A stretch of DNA of 64,000 nt from Saccharomycodes ludwigii (taxonomy: Eukaryota > Ascomycota > Saccharomycetes > Saccharomycodales > Saccharomycodaceae). The translations under genes and the position numbers were made by a program. Location: the NCBI RefSeq assembly GCF_020623625.1, contig NC_060202.1, positions 1 through 64,000 of the forward strand, written 5' to 3'. Positions 45,403-55,765 of this stretch are shown here, one piece after another. The first letter of the stretch is position 1; each line of letters opens with the position of its first letter. Below the pieces are notes generated by a model, which saw nothing but the letters and a program-made list of their open reading frames with translations, was not told the DNA's origin and searched no databases.

Positions 45403-46233
45403 ATGAACCACGATCCTTTTAAATGGGGTAGACCAAGTGACGAAACCTATGGTGAATACAACTACTCTATAGCTAATACTAACAATCATAATAGTAATTT
45501 TACACCCAATTCAAATACTCAACAACCAATAGTCACAGGTACCAGTGTAATTGCCATAAAATATAACAACGGTATTGTAATTGCGGCAGACAATTTAGCA
45601 TCTTATGGTTCTTTATTGCGTTTTAATGGTGTAGAAAGATTGATTAAAGTTGGCACCAATACTATTGTTGGTGTATCTGGAGATGTAAGTGACATGCAAT
45701 ATATTGAGAAGCTATTGGATGATTTACAAGTTGAAAATAATTATGACAACGAGTATAGCGAGCATGAAGAAAAGTTACAACCCAGTTACATTTTTGAATA
45801 CTTGAGTAATGTTTTTTATAACCGTAGATCCAAAATGAATCCCTTATGGAATGCTGTTATTGTAGCTGGTTTGGAAAAGGATAAAAAGACAGAAACTCTA
45901 GTTCCATTTTTAAAATATGTTAATTTATTAGGGGTTACATACGGATCACCAACGTTGGCTACTGGGTTTGGTTCCCACTTGGCTCTACCATTACTAAGAA
46001 AAGTTGTTGGAAATGAAGAAGATGTATTGACAACTGATTTATCTGTTGCAAAGAATGCTATACTTGAAGGCATGAAAGTTTTATATTACAGAGACGCTCG
46101 TTCGTCTAAAACATTTTCCATAGCCATAATTGATAAAGATGAAGGATTGATTTTTGAAAGTGGCAAAGAAATACAGAACATGTCTTGGAAATTTGCTAAG
46201 GATATTAAAGGCTATGGTACCCAAACTGTTTGA
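45403..46233 (+). CDS. PRE4: 20S proteasome subunit beta-7 Pre4
   Basis: 276 residues against 266 in S. cerevisiae. The start MNHDPFKWGRPSDETYGEYN matches Pre4 closely. The processing region TQQPIVTGTSV begins at 39; the mature chain keeps IAADNLASYGSLLRFNGVERL, SYIFEYLSNVFYNRRSKMNPLWNA, YRDARSSKTFS and the C-terminal tail WKFAKDIKGYGTQ, which reaches across to the other beta ring in the yeast 20S structure. It has no catalytic Thr role itself but shapes the peptidyl-glutamyl site. Matches YFR050C. Confidence 0.97.
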   Translation: MNHDPFKWGRPSDETYGEYNYSIANTNNHNSNFTPNSNTQQPIVTGTSVIAIKYNNGIVIAADNLASYGSLLRFNGVERLIKVGTNTIVGVSGDVSDMQYIEKLLDDLQVENNYDNEYSEHEEKLQPSYIFEYLSNVFYNRRSKMNPLWNAVIVAGLEKDKKTETLVPFLKYVNLLGVTYGSPTLATGFGSHLALPLLRKVVGNEEDVLTTDLSVAKNAILEGMKVLYYRDARSSKTFSIAIIDKDEGLIFESGKEIQNMSWKFAKDIKGYGTQTV

Positions 46234-46749
46234 GGCAAAAAAGGGACTTTCCTAATAATGGGCTTGTGCCCGTTCTCTTTTTAAGCTGCAGGGGAAATGT
46301 GGAAGCAAATATATGTATTTATATATGTGATTAAGCACGTGATTTATCCTCTTTCTCCTTCTTCTTCTCCTATTATTTGTTTCACTTTATTATTTCTTAT
46401 ATATTATTCTAACTAATATATAAGAATGATTGTGTTTATATTTTTATCTATTAAAAAGAATCTTATAAGTAATGAATTTGATTATGTTGCTTTACTGTAC
46501 TACTTTATATTACTTTGGTATATATACATTTTAAAACGGGAAGGAAAATGAAATGAAATTTAGATTATTTTGCATAAATTAAATTATCATTTTTTTTTTT
46601 TTTCTCTCCTTCTTTTTTTCTAGAATATTTTATAAGATCCGTATATTATTCTAGAAGCTCAAGTAACTATTTTTTTTGTTTTTGTTTTGAAAGTAGTAAT
46701 AATAATAATTTCTATTGTTATTAAGGCAAAATTTTTGAATTTTAGAAGC

Positions 46750-46793
<44 letters not shown>

Positions 46794-47170
46794 TATATAA
46801 ATAAAAATAAAAAAAAATAAAAAAAAATATTAATGAAAATGCAAAAAAACTTTTGCCCGCCAAATTCAAATTTATTTTTTTATATTGACGTCCCCCACTT
46901 TTATATATATATATATACATACTCATTTATTTATTTGTCATTTTATACCACAAAATCTACACATATATATTTCTCTTTTTCCCTTATAGTTTTATTTTCT
47001 ATTTGGGAAACTGTTATAACATTACTTTCAAAATATATTAATAATCATCCATATTTAGATTACAAGGTCACTATATAACCCTTACTGCTATCAATAAAAC
47101 AAAACAAATATTCATAACGAAACATACTCACAGAAATACTCAAAAAGAATATAATAGATAAGTAATAATT

Positions 47171-47213
<43 letters not shown>

Positions 47214-47223
47214 GAAAAGGTTA
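46234..47223. other. 1-kb spacer PRE4/PDE1
   Basis: AT-rich, with a T run of about 30 at 46753-46784, A runs at 46807-46830 and 47181-47215, and a TA stretch at 46902-46916. CACGTG-like GCACGTGATT at 46336. No gene recognised. Confidence 0.5.
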
Positions 47224-48414
47224 ATGTTTGAAGTGATTGTATTGGGAAGTTCTGGTGGTCCTTTTGAAACACAAACACAATGTTTTTTGGTAAGATTGAA
47301 TAATTGCAACAATAATGATAGCAATAACGATGAGTATATATCCTTTGATGGTGGGTGTGGGTTAAATGCGATAGCTAAATTATTTACCGTTGAAAATAAA
47401 ACTTATACCCCAGAGATCGATTTATACTGTACAACTACCACAAATACCAGCAAAATGATGGATTTAATCACTGATAAATCCGTTAATGTAATTTTAAAAT
47501 CACCTGACATAAAAACAAGCCAGAACTCAAACATTTTATCCAAAACGTTACAATTTTATGGAAAAATTAACAAGTTCTTCATAACTCATGCTCATTTGGA
47601 TCATATTAGTGGGTTTATTATCAATACACCAATACTATACGATCAATTATACAATGATTTAAATCAACATACCACAAATATGCAGAAAACGTTGTATGGT
47701 TTAGAGACCACTGTACGACCCATCACAGAGAATATATTTAATTGTAAGATATGGCCGAATTTATTAGCTATTAAAACGAATAGCGGTGATGCAAAAATAT
47801 CCAGTGAAATTTTGATACCAGGGAAAGAATATGTTCTATCTTCTTCCCTTAGGAAAAATGATGCATACAGTATAGTAACTTTGCCCTTAAGACATGGAAC
47901 CAGCATAACCACGGGGGAGATAGTTTTTAGTAGCGTATACATTTTATTCAATCATCTTTCAAGCGAGATGCTTTTTGTTTTTGGCGATTGTGAAAGTGAT
48001 CCTACGTATTTAAATCAGGTTTGGGAGTATGCTACTAGTAAAACTTCTTTTAAAATTAAAGGGATATTTATTGAATGCTCAATGCCGGATGATCCTAGCG
48101 CAATTAACGATCCTAATGATCCAAACAATGGTGCTGAACTGTACGGCCATATGTCGCCTTATTATTTAATTTGTGAACTAGAAAAATTGATCAGGAAGAT
48201 CCAAAGTAAAGGTAATACGCCATTTATATTAAATATTTTCATAACGCACGTTAAACAAAATACATTAGCAATGGCAACAAGTAATACCGATAATTATAGT
48301 TATAACCCTAAACTGCTAATACTTGAACAATTGAAATGTAATGCAAGAAAAAGAAAACTAGATAAGATTTTGAAGTTTTCAATTTTAATGAATGATTATA
48401 CCTATTATGTTTGA
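47224..48414 (+). CDS. PDE1: Low-affinity cAMP phosphodiesterase Pde1
   Basis: 396 residues against 369 in S. cerevisiae. A class II cyclic nucleotide phosphodiesterase with a metallo-beta-lactamase fold: start FEVIVLGSSGGPFE, signature HAHLDHISGF at 122-131, LPLRHGT, and VFGDCESD. It hydrolyses cAMP after glucose or acidification signals and so damps PKA. The ATG follows directly on an A-rich leader. Its position next to BRR6 matches YGL248W. Confidence 0.96.
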   Translation: MFEVIVLGSSGGPFETQTQCFLVRLNNCNNNDSNNDEYISFDGGCGLNAIAKLFTVENKTYTPEIDLYCTTTTNTSKMMDLITDKSVNVILKSPDIKTSQNSNILSKTLQFYGKINKFFITHAHLDHISGFIINTPILYDQLYNDLNQHTTNMQKTLYGLETTVRPITENIFNCKIWPNLLAIKTNSGDAKISSEILIPGKEYVLSSSLRKNDAYSIVTLPLRHGTSITTGEIVFSSVYILFNHLSSEMLFVFGDCESDPTYLNQVWEYATSKTSFKIKGIFIECSMPDDPSAINDPNDPNNGAELYGHMSPYYLICELEKLIRKIQSKGNTPFILNIFITHVKQNTLAMATSNTDNYSYNPKLLILEQLKCNARKRKLDKILKFSILMNDYTYYV

Positions 48415-48591
48415 TTAGGCGTTGCTGCCATTTATAGTGTTGAAATAAAATACGAAATTTATAAATTGTATTCTTGCTACAAATTAACTTATATAATAAT
48501 GATAATAACTATGGATAAATAGCAGGGGTTTCTTTTATTTCCTTTGTGATAAATAATACGGGATAATTATTAAAAAAAAAAAACAAAAAAA

Positions 48592-49140
48592 TCACAACTC
48601 AACACCACCACCCTCAATAATGTCCATTTCAAGAGGTTCAATCGGTTTGAATCTATACTGTAAGGGTAGATTATTAATGGAAGAAACTTCACCATCTTGC
48701 AATGGCCTGTTTGTGAATGTAGTCTGTTTGTCAGTTTTACTAGTGGTCTTAACAGTTGCAGTCTTTTTTTCATACGGAACAACTTTAAATGGCCTTTGCT
48801 TAGATAAGAATTCAGGAACCGAAATCAGGTCTTTTGAAGTGGGTAGTAATCCAGCACTGAATGGATGTGGTTTGATTTCCTTGGAAGAAGAATCATAGTG
48901 AATCTTTGGACCTAAAAATTTAATCATGGGGACATAGGTCCATTGTGATTTAGCGGCAGTTGCCAATTTAACAGCTGTTGGGTTCATTTTTGACGTTTTA
49001 TTGATAGTACTTTCTGGTGTTTTAATAGAATTAACTAATTTGTTCGTCACAACAGGTTTGATAATATCGATAGATTTTTTAGCGTTACCAGAGCTTTTAT
49101 TACCGGTTATTATATTCTTTAAAATGTTTAATAAAGACAA
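48592..49140 (-). CDS. KGD4: Kgd4/Ymr31, 2-oxoglutarate dehydrogenase subunit, TTG long form
   Basis: Kgd4 joins the E3 subunit to the mitochondrial 2-oxoglutarate dehydrogenase. The ATG at 48987 gives 131 residues (123 in S. cerevisiae) with YVPMIKFLGP, the HPF...LLPTS core, PFKVVPY, NRPLQ.GE..SI..LP.QYRFKPI and the end EGGG. The frame stays open 51 codons further upstream to a TTG at 49138-49140, preceded by AAG (A at -3); the next in-frame stop is about 15 codons beyond. The extension begins LSLLNILKNIITGNKSS, basic and amphipathic like a mitochondrial presequence. I recall that S. cerevisiae Kgd4 also has a longer isoform from an upstream non-AUG (UUG) start. Strand and order match YFR049W. 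Confidence 0.93.
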   Translation of the reverse strand: MSLLNILKNIITGNKSSGNAKKSIDIIKPVVTNKLVNSIKTPESTINKTSKMNPTAVKLATAAKSQWTYVPMIKFLGPKIHYDSSSKEIKPHPFSAGLLPTSKDLISVPEFLSKQRPFKVVPYEKKTATVKTTSKTDKQTTFTNRPLQDGEVSSINNLPLQYRFKPIEPLEMDIIEGGGVEL

Positions 49141-49662
49141 CTTGGCAATATATATGTGTGTATTGTATTTTTGTTTTTTGTTTTATTGGTATTTTGTGGT
49201 TACTATTTGAATTGGTTAACTTAAACAAATAAACAATGAAATCAATCTAGAATTGCATTACACAGAGAGCGTTTTTTCTTTTTTTTTTCTTTTTTTTTTT
49301 TTCTTTTTTTATTTCTTCTTTTTTAACTATCCAATCTTCAAAGATGGTGATAGAATGGGTTAATTGTAAGGAGAAAAAAAGAAAAGAAAAACAGATTACA
49401 AGGAACTTTTATTTACAAATGCTTAGAATTTCAGGTTTATTATTTTAAAACCATCGAGAAATATCGTGCATTTTTTTACCTTTAAACAAAAAAAAAAGAC
49501 AACAAAATAAAAATTTAAAGGGGAGAAATTAAAAAAAATCGCTTTTTCTGTTTATTTTCGGAGCCGAGAATTTCTTAGCTTGTGATATTAATAGCACATC
49601 ATCACCTTATACGAACATTTGTTTTTCCTTCTTTACGCGCGTCTTTTTCAATAATAAATAAC

Positions 49663-49693
<31 letters not shown>

Positions 49694-49847
49694 AAAATTA
49701 ATAAATCTCTGTTTCCCATTTGCCAAATAATGAACCAATGTTCGAAATATCATTTATCCAAAGAGAGGAAAAACCTAACAAATATATATAAAAAGACCAT
49801 AGAAACTAAAGTAGGAAAAGATCCGATCATTACTATTACTTATTAAC
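49141..49847. other. Divergent KGD4/BRR6 promoter
   Basis: About 700 bp between divergent genes. T run at 49278-49301, A run of 28 at 49663-49690. No other signal seen. Confidence 0.5.
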
Positions 49848-50384
49848 ATGGATCATATTTGTCGTTGTGAAAATGAAAAAACCCTAGGTTTATTTGTTAA
49901 ACAACAAGACTATGATAAGCATTCCGATAGCACGGCTCCTTCTTTTTCCCCATCAATTATTAATCATAATAGCCATATACTAATATGGTTATATGTAAAA
50001 CTTTTATTCAAAGTTATACTCTTAATACTGATATTAATAGTTTTAGTAAAATTCGTTCTAATAGTTAATCAAGATTTTAATACGAAAATAGATATTCTAA
50101 ACACAATTGAGCGACAAAAGTATTTGGAATGTAGTGAAAATTACCATTTAAATCATTGTCATAGTGATACTGACGAGGAGATAGTTCCTGCATTGAAGGA
50201 AATTTGTAATGAATATTTTCTTTGCATGTCTAACTCCAATAATAATAAAACGACGATGAAAAGTAAATTGATCGTGTCTATATTTTCAGAGTTAATTAAT
50301 GAATTCGTTTCTACGATTCATTATAAATCGATGGTTCTACTACTTTTGGTGATGATAATTATATTAAAAGTGTTAGTTTTATAA
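49848..50384 (+). CDS. BRR6: Nuclear envelope protein Brr6
   Basis: 178 residues against 197 in S. cerevisiae. Brr6 and its relative Brl1 span the nuclear envelope near pore complexes and act in lipid homeostasis and pore assembly. The first membrane segment is about 46-73, followed by a lumenal domain with four cysteines (C95, C104, C120, C126) in the family pattern (CSENYHLNHC, then PALKEICNEYFLC), an amphipathic ELINEFV region, and a second membrane segment at 162-178 ending at the C-terminus. The short C-terminus is unusual. Brr6 rather than Brl1 on size and on position (YGL247W). Confidence 0.9.
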   Translation: MDHICRCENEKTLGLFVKQQDYDKHSDSTAPSFSPSIINHNSHILIWLYVKLLFKVILLILILIVLVKFVLIVNQDFNTKIDILNTIERQKYLECSENYHLNHCHSDTDEEIVPALKEICNEYFLCMSNSNNNKTTMKSKLIVSIFSELINEFVSTIHYKSMVLLLLVMIIILKVLVL

Positions 50385-50436
50385 CATTTTTTTTTTAGGT
50401 CCGTTGTTCCTTTTAGATTTTTATTTCTAATGTTGC

Positions 50437-50468
<32 letters not shown>

Positions 50469-50746
50469 CAAAATTATAATGTTCGGTGCTATACTGTGGT
50501 TTAATGACACGGGAAGACAAGATAAGTCAAAATTACACACACACAAATATATATAATATATACATCCAGTAACTTGACTCAAGCATATTAAATTTCCTTA
50601 ATTCTATAAAATTTATAAAAAGAAGCTGATAATATTTATTATAAAAAAAGCTTTTTTTTTTTACAAAAACAAGAAAAAAAAAACAAAAACAAGAAAAAAA
50701 AAAACAAAAACAAAACCAAAAAACAAAACCAAAAAAATTCTTATCA
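50385..50746. other. Spacer BRR6/aldo-keto reductase
   Basis: A run at 50437-50461, and a purine-rich AAAACAAAAACAAG array just before the next ATG (50665-50735). Confidence 0.5.
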
Positions 50747-51712
50747 ATGACCACTATTCCCACGCTAGAATTACCTCCTCAGCCAGTGGGGAATGATAAT
50801 CCCACAAAGTTACCACCACAAAGAATTCCTATTATAGGTTTTGGAAGTGGCACTAAATGGAGGATAACTAAATCCTCTGGTGAAACCAAGGGCAAATTTA
50901 TCCAACAACTAGCTGATCAAGTTAAAAATGCAATCGAAGTGGGATTTAACCACATAGATACAGCAGAAGCCTACAAAACTCATGATGAAGTTGGTGTGGG
51001 CATAAAGGAAAGTGGTATTCCAAGAGAGAAGCTATGGATCACTGATAAATACACCACGTGGTCTTGGTTATGGAGAAAAGGCACCGGCCCGCTAGATTCT
51101 TTAACTATTTCATTAAAAAAAATGGATTTGGAATATGTCGACTTATATCTTTTACATACCCCTACCATTACTTTGGAAACTAGCGGTATTACATTAAAGG
51201 AGGCTTGGAAACAAATGGAAACTATTTATGAATCCGGCTTAGCAAAAAACATCGGCGTTTCAAATTTCTCAGTTGCAGATTTAGAATACATCAAATCTTT
51301 TGGAAAATATAAACCTCAGGTTAACCAAATCGAATTTCATGCCTATTTACAAGCACAAACTCCTGGCATTGTTAAATATTGTTTTGATAATGGAATTATA
51401 GTAGAAGGTTATTCTCCGTTAACCCCAATCACCAAGGCAAGACCTGGCCCCTTAGATAACTTGCTAACCAACTTAGCTGAAAAGTATGGAAAATCGGAAT
51501 TGCAGATTTTGTTAAGATGGGTTACTCAGTATGGTGTAGTAGTATTAACGACAAGTTCGAAAAGGGAAAGACTATTGGAAGCCATAGATATTTTTAGTTT
51601 TGAACTTTCTAAGCAAGATTTTGAGGAAATCTCAAAAATCGGAAAGCAAAAAGTTTTCCGTAGTGTGTTCAATGAGAATTACGATAAATATAACAATGTT
51701 TTATACGATTGA
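50747..51712 (+). CDS. NADPH aldo-keto reductase, YDL124W-like
   Basis: 321 residues against 312 for YDL124W, an alpha-keto amide/ester reductase. The AKR tetrad is complete: D71 and Y76 (HIDTAEAYKTH), K101 (ITDKYTTW) and H137 (LYLLHTP). The lines AKNIGVSNFSVADLE, KPQVNQIEFHAYLQAQTPGI and EGYSPLTP match the family, with a TTSSKRERL NADPH-binding loop. In S. cerevisiae BRR6 and RAI1 are neighbours, so this gene is the one extra member of an otherwise ancestral row: either it was inserted here or it was lost from both S. cerevisiae tracks. Its 3' end is 14 bp from that of RAI1. Confidence 0.93.
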   Translation: MTTIPTLELPPQPVGNDNPTKLPPQRIPIIGFGSGTKWRITKSSGETKGKFIQQLADQVKNAIEVGFNHIDTAEAYKTHDEVGVGIKESGIPREKLWITDKYTTWSWLWRKGTGPLDSLTISLKKMDLEYVDLYLLHTPTITLETSGITLKEAWKQMETIYESGLAKNIGVSNFSVADLEYIKSFGKYKPQVNQIEFHAYLQAQTPGIVKYCFDNGIIVEGYSPLTPITKARPGPLDNLLTNLAEKYGKSELQILLRWVTQYGVVVLTTSSKRERLLEAIDIFSFELSKQDFEEISKIGKQKVFRSVFNENYDKYNNVLYD

Positions 51713-51726
51713 TGTACATATATATT

Positions 51727-52980
51727 CTATTCTGACCGAGGTTTTCTCCACTCTCTAAACTCCTTTGATACTATTTCATTATATTTGTACTTGCTAATCT
51801 CCTCGCTATCTGATGCAATTTTTACCAATTTTAAATGATTATCTTGATACCATAATCTATAATAATTATCATCTTGGCTCTTGTCAATATTAGCCATCAA
51901 CCACTCCATAACGCATCCGTACCACTTGATACAATCTACAAAATAAGCTTGTAAGTTCGAATTTTGGTTTTTAAAAAGTTCCGGGATCTCAACCGTTTGA
52001 AATTCTTCAACTGCAATCAAATTAAACTCATCGTCTCTATAACCATAGGTAATCCTTGGTATACCCATTAGGAAACATTGTAACCACGCACCAAATAACT
52101 TGTTTTCAAATTTTCTGCCCTGATTCTGATTAATAATTTGGGTGCTACTTTTCAATTCCAGATAATGCTTTAAATTGTCTCCATTTTGTGGCGAATCTTC
52201 ATAAAAATCATATACAGCGTCTACCTCTCCAGCTAAAATCAATTTAAAGGAACTGATTCCTGTTTTAACAATCGAAATGTATTGCTCATCGTTACTGGCA
52301 ACTTTTTTGTATCTTTTCTCCAATTTCTCCCTAGTAACATACGGCAATGGCTCAGGTAATGTGCAACAACTTTCAAATTTATAACCAGAATACAGAATTT
52401 TTTGCGAAAACAAATTTTCTTTCGTAAGTTCTGTTTCTTTGTTACTGTGGCTTTCATCTATGTTTTTTATAAAAATTTGGTTATCAAAAGTACAAATCTG
52501 TAAGTTAATGGGATTATTATACGGATTATTGTTAAAACACATTATCAAAGATTTTATTATACCTCTAAATGTAATTATGTCATAATTACCGTACCTATTG
52601 CTCGAAGACCCCTTCTTTTTTTTTTCTTTTTCTAATTCAATAATTGTTTTTAATAACCCATCCAACGAGCAATCATTGATAGGAGTAGCATTTTTAAACT
52701 TGGTAAAACCAGTTGACAATTTAATAACTCTCTTATCAACGTCTGCATCTGGCAAATAATAGTAATTTAAATACGAATGATCATTAATTAAATAGCTGGC
52801 TTCATAATGTACGGAAATTTTACTCTTAACGGCGGTAATACTATTAGAATCTGTCGGTGATGATGATGTTGATATTATTGATTTAGATTTTCTTGAATAA
52901 CACCCGATTTCTTTTGGTTGTTTTAAAGCTGTAATATTACTTCTGGATTTGATAAATAGAGTAGCCGGTATATCTGACAT
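51727..52980 (-). CDS. RAI1: Rai1, RNA 5'-end pyrophosphohydrolase and decapping enzyme
   Basis: 417 residues from the ATG at 52980, against 387 in S. cerevisiae. Rai1 partners the nuclear exonuclease Rat1 and removes incomplete caps and 5' triphosphates. The start MSDIPATLFIKSRSNITALKQ matches the Rai1 N-terminus (LFVKQRGSTTALKQPKEIG). LNYYYLPDADVD, ITFRGIIKSLI, the metal-binding GEVDAVYDF (251-259) and LELKSS (274-279), and AWLQCFLMGIPRITYGYRDD are all present. The frame runs on upstream through a lysine/phenylalanine-rich stretch that comes from A/T runs; I do not count it as protein. Matches YGL246C. Confidence 0.96.
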   Translation of the reverse strand: MSDIPATLFIKSRSNITALKQPKEIGCYSRKSKSIISTSSSPTDSNSITAVKSKISVHYEASYLINDHSYLNYYYLPDADVDKRVIKLSTGFTKFKNATPINDCSLDGLLKTIIELEKEKKKKGSSSNRYGNYDIITFRGIIKSLIMCFNNNPYNNPINLQICTFDNQIFIKNIDESHSNKETELTKENLFSQKILYSGYKFESCCTLPEPLPYVTREKLEKRYKKVASNDEQYISIVKTGISSFKLILAGEVDAVYDFYEDSPQNGDNLKHYLELKSSTQIINQNQGRKFENKLFGAWLQCFLMGIPRITYGYRDDEFNLIAVEEFQTVEIPELFKNQNSNLQAYFVDCIKWYGCVMEWLMANIDKSQDDNYYRLWYQDNHLKLVKIASDSEEISKYKYNEIVSKEFREWRKPRSE

Positions 52981-53542
52981 TCTTAATGATAAAGAAAGTA
53001 CACTCGTATTTTTTTTTTTTTTTTTTTTCTTTTTTAAAAAAAAATGTAAGCTACTGGAGTTATATATAACCTTATAAAAAAATTGAACTTCGAATAGCCA
53101 AGGGAAGAAATTTAGCATTGACCTGAAATAAAGAATATATTTTTTTTTTTTTTTTTTTTTTTTCTCTTTCATTTTTTTTTCTTTTCTTTTTTTTTTCTTT
53201 TCATAATTTGTCCGAGATTCTATGTCCGACGATGAAATGTTACGCTATTTTTACTACTATCGGATACTCAGCACAAAGTACAAAAAAAAAAAAAAAAAAA
53301 AAAAAAAAATGACTAAAAATTCTTGATAGAAAATACCATAAATGAAAAAACTTTTTTTTTTTCCATCTTTAAAAATTTATAAAATTTTCAATATGATATT
53401 TTTTTTTTTTTTTTTTTTTTTCTTTTTCCCTAACACTGAAACTTATTTCTTGTTAATATTAAAGATATTTAAACAATTTTTTTGTTTTAGCATTCTTAGA
53501 AAAAAGAAATCTTAAAATAACTACAAATAAAACAAAATTAAC
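52981..53542. other. Divergent RAI1/GUS1 promoter
   Basis: Several long A/T runs (53010-53028, 53142-53163, 53281-53309, 53399-53420). No TATA-like element stands out. Confidence 0.5.
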
Positions 53543-55681
53543 ATGTCCACTTTAGTTATCGCTGGTAAAGCACCAGTTGTTGCTTATGCTGAATTAATTG
53601 CGGCTCGCTATGTTAATGCAACCCTAGGAAAAACTGCAATTACTATTGAAATTGTTGATGACAAAAAAGCTGCTCCAGCTGTCTTCAACGGTAAATCTGA
53701 AAATGTTTTAAAGGAGATAGCTTTGCAATTCCCACATATTTTTCCATCTGATTCCTTTAATGATGAATGGATCGGCATTGCATCCAATGAATTTATTGTC
53801 AAAAACTTTTCCAAACTAAATGTTTCTTTGGAAAAATTTGATGCTCATTTAAATCTAAGAACTTTTGTTTTGGATACTTTGAAACCAACCATCACCGATA
53901 TTGCTTGTTGGGGTTCTTTAAGGTCTAATGGTATGCTTGGTTCTATCATTAAAAACAAGGTTTTTATTAATGTTACCAGATGGTACACTTTCTTGGAAGT
54001 CTCTCCAATTTTTGGCAAATCATTTGACTTTTTGAACGAATCCTTGAAACATGCTTCCAAAAAGAATAATGCAGGCAACAACGACAAGTCTGGTAAAAAG
54101 AAGGAAACCCACAAGGCTAATTTTGAAATTGATTTACCCGATGCAAAAATAGGTGAAGTTGTTACACGTTTCCCACCGGAACCATCTGGTTACTTACATA
54201 TCGGACACGCAAAGGCTGCTTTGTTAAACCAATATTTTGCTCAAGAATATAAGGGTAAATTAATCGTCAGATTTGACGACACTAATCCTTCAAAAGAAAA
54301 GGAAGAATATCAAGATTCAATTTTGGAAGACTTGGAGTTATTAGGTATTAAGGGCGATCAAATCACTTATTCCTCAAGTTACTTTGATAAAATGTACGAG
54401 CTTTGTGTTCAAATGATCAAGGAGGGTAAAGCTTATTGTGATGATACTCCATTGGAACAAATGAGAGAAGAACGTGGTGAAGGTATCCCATCCAAGAGAA
54501 GAGAGAGATCTATTGAAGAAAATTTGGAAATTTTCACCAAGGAAATGACTAATGGTACTGAGGAAGGCTTAAAGAACTGTGTCCGTGCTAAGATCGATTA
54601 TAAGGCTTTAAACAAAACCTTAAGAGATCCTGTCATTTACAGATGCAACCTGACTCCTCACCACAGAACTGGTACCAAATGGAAAGTTTATCCAACTTAT
54701 GATTTCTGTGTTCCAATTGTTGATGCCCTCGAAGGTGTTACTCATGCTTTGCGTACTATTGAATATAGAGATAGAAATGCCCAATATGACTGGATGTTGG
54801 ATGCTTTGAACTTGCGTAAAGTTCACATTTATGATTTTGCCCGTGTTAATTTTGTTAGAACTCTGTTGTCCAAGAGAAAATTGCAATGGATGGTTGATGA
54901 AAATGTTGTTTCCAACTGGGATGATCCAAGATTCCCAACAGTCAGAGGTGTGAGAAGAAGAGGTATGACTGTTGAAGGTTTAAGAAATTTTGTTTTATCT
55001 CAAGGCCCATCTAGAAACGTTATCAATTTGGAATGGAACTTGATTTGGTCCTTCAACAAAAAAGTTATTGACCCAATTGCACCAAGACACACTGCTATTG
55101 TCAACCCTGTTAAATTACATTTGGTTGGTCCAGACGCTCCTCAAGAACCAACTGTTGAAATGAAATCGAAACATAAGAAGAACCCAAGCGTTGGTGAAAA
55201 AAAGGTTATTTACTACAAAGACGTTGTCATTGATAAAGATGATGCAGATTTAATTAACGATGGCGAAGAAGTTACATTGATGGACTGGGGTAATGTTATT
55301 ATCACCAAGAAAAATACTGATGGTTCTTTAGAAGGTAAATTACATTTGGAGGGTGATTTCAAGAAGACCAAATTGAAACTAACCTGGTTAGCTGACACAA
55401 AAGACTCTGTTGAGGTTGATTTGGTTGATTTTGACCACTTATTAACAAAAGATAAATTGGAAGAAGGTGACAATTGGGTTGATTTCATCAACAAGACCAC
55501 TGAGTTCCACACCCCAGCCATTGCCGATTTAAATGTTAAAGATATGAAAGTAGGTGATATTATCCAATTTGAAAGAAAAGGTTATTACAGATTAGATGCT
55601 TTACCAAGTGATGGTAAACCATACATCTTCTTTACTATCCCAGATGGTAAGGCTGTTAACAGATACGGTGCTAAAAAGTAA
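53543..55681 (+). CDS. GUS1: Cytosolic glutamyl-tRNA synthetase
   Basis: 712 residues against 708 in S. cerevisiae. A class I synthetase. The N-terminal GST-like domain (about 1-170) binds Arc1 in yeast, and a lysine-rich linker follows (about 171-192). The catalytic core opens with RFPPEPSGYLHIGHAKAAL (HIGH at 219-222); LSKRKLQW is the KMSKS equivalent. The anticodon-binding beta-barrels fill the C-terminus. Codon usage favours highly expressed yeast codons (AGA, GGT, TTG), as for HXK. Matches YGL245W. Confidence 0.97.
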   Translation: MSTLVIAGKAPVVAYAELIAARYVNATLGKTAITIEIVDDKKAAPAVFNGKSENVLKEIALQFPHIFPSDSFNDEWIGIASNEFIVKNFSKLNVSLEKFDAHLNLRTFVLDTLKPTITDIACWGSLRSNGMLGSIIKNKVFINVTRWYTFLEVSPIFGKSFDFLNESLKHASKKNNAGNNDKSGKKKETHKANFEIDLPDAKIGEVVTRFPPEPSGYLHIGHAKAALLNQYFAQEYKGKLIVRFDDTNPSKEKEEYQDSILEDLELLGIKGDQITYSSSYFDKMYELCVQMIKEGKAYCDDTPLEQMREERGEGIPSKRRERSIEENLEIFTKEMTNGTEEGLKNCVRAKIDYKALNKTLRDPVIYRCNLTPHHRTGTKWKVYPTYDFCVPIVDALEGVTHALRTIEYRDRNAQYDWMLDALNLRKVHIYDFARVNFVRTLLSKRKLQWMVDENVVSNWDDPRFPTVRGVRRRGMTVEGLRNFVLSQGPSRNVINLEWNLIWSFNKKVIDPIAPRHTAIVNPVKLHLVGPDAPQEPTVEMKSKHKKNPSVGEKKVIYYKDVVIDKDDADLINDGEEVTLMDWGNVIITKKNTDGSLEGKLHLEGDFKKTKLKLTWLADTKDSVEVDLVDFDHLLTKDKLEEGDNWVDFINKTTEFHTPAIADLNVKDMKVGDIIQFERKGYYRLDALPSDGKPYIFFTIPDGKAVNRYGAKK

Positions 55682-55693
55682 TAATATAACGTG

Positions 55694-55696
<3 letters not shown>

Positions 55697-55735
<39 letters not shown>
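55697..55735. repeat. (TA)n microsatellite
   Basis: About 18 TA units between the convergent 3' ends of GUS1 and RMD8. Confidence 0.9.
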
Positions 55736-55739
<4 letters not shown>

Positions 55740-55765
55740 TACTATAATCAAGCTTACTGATGTAC

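Noticed and set aside
52981-53172. N-terminal extension of RAI1
   Set aside because: The frame is open only because of A/T runs that give lysine and phenylalanine strings; conserved Rai1 sequence starts at MSDIPATLF.
53543-55681. Horizontal transfer of GUS1 or THI5
   Set aside because: Both have yeast family features, codon use like their neighbours, and (GUS1) conserved synteny.
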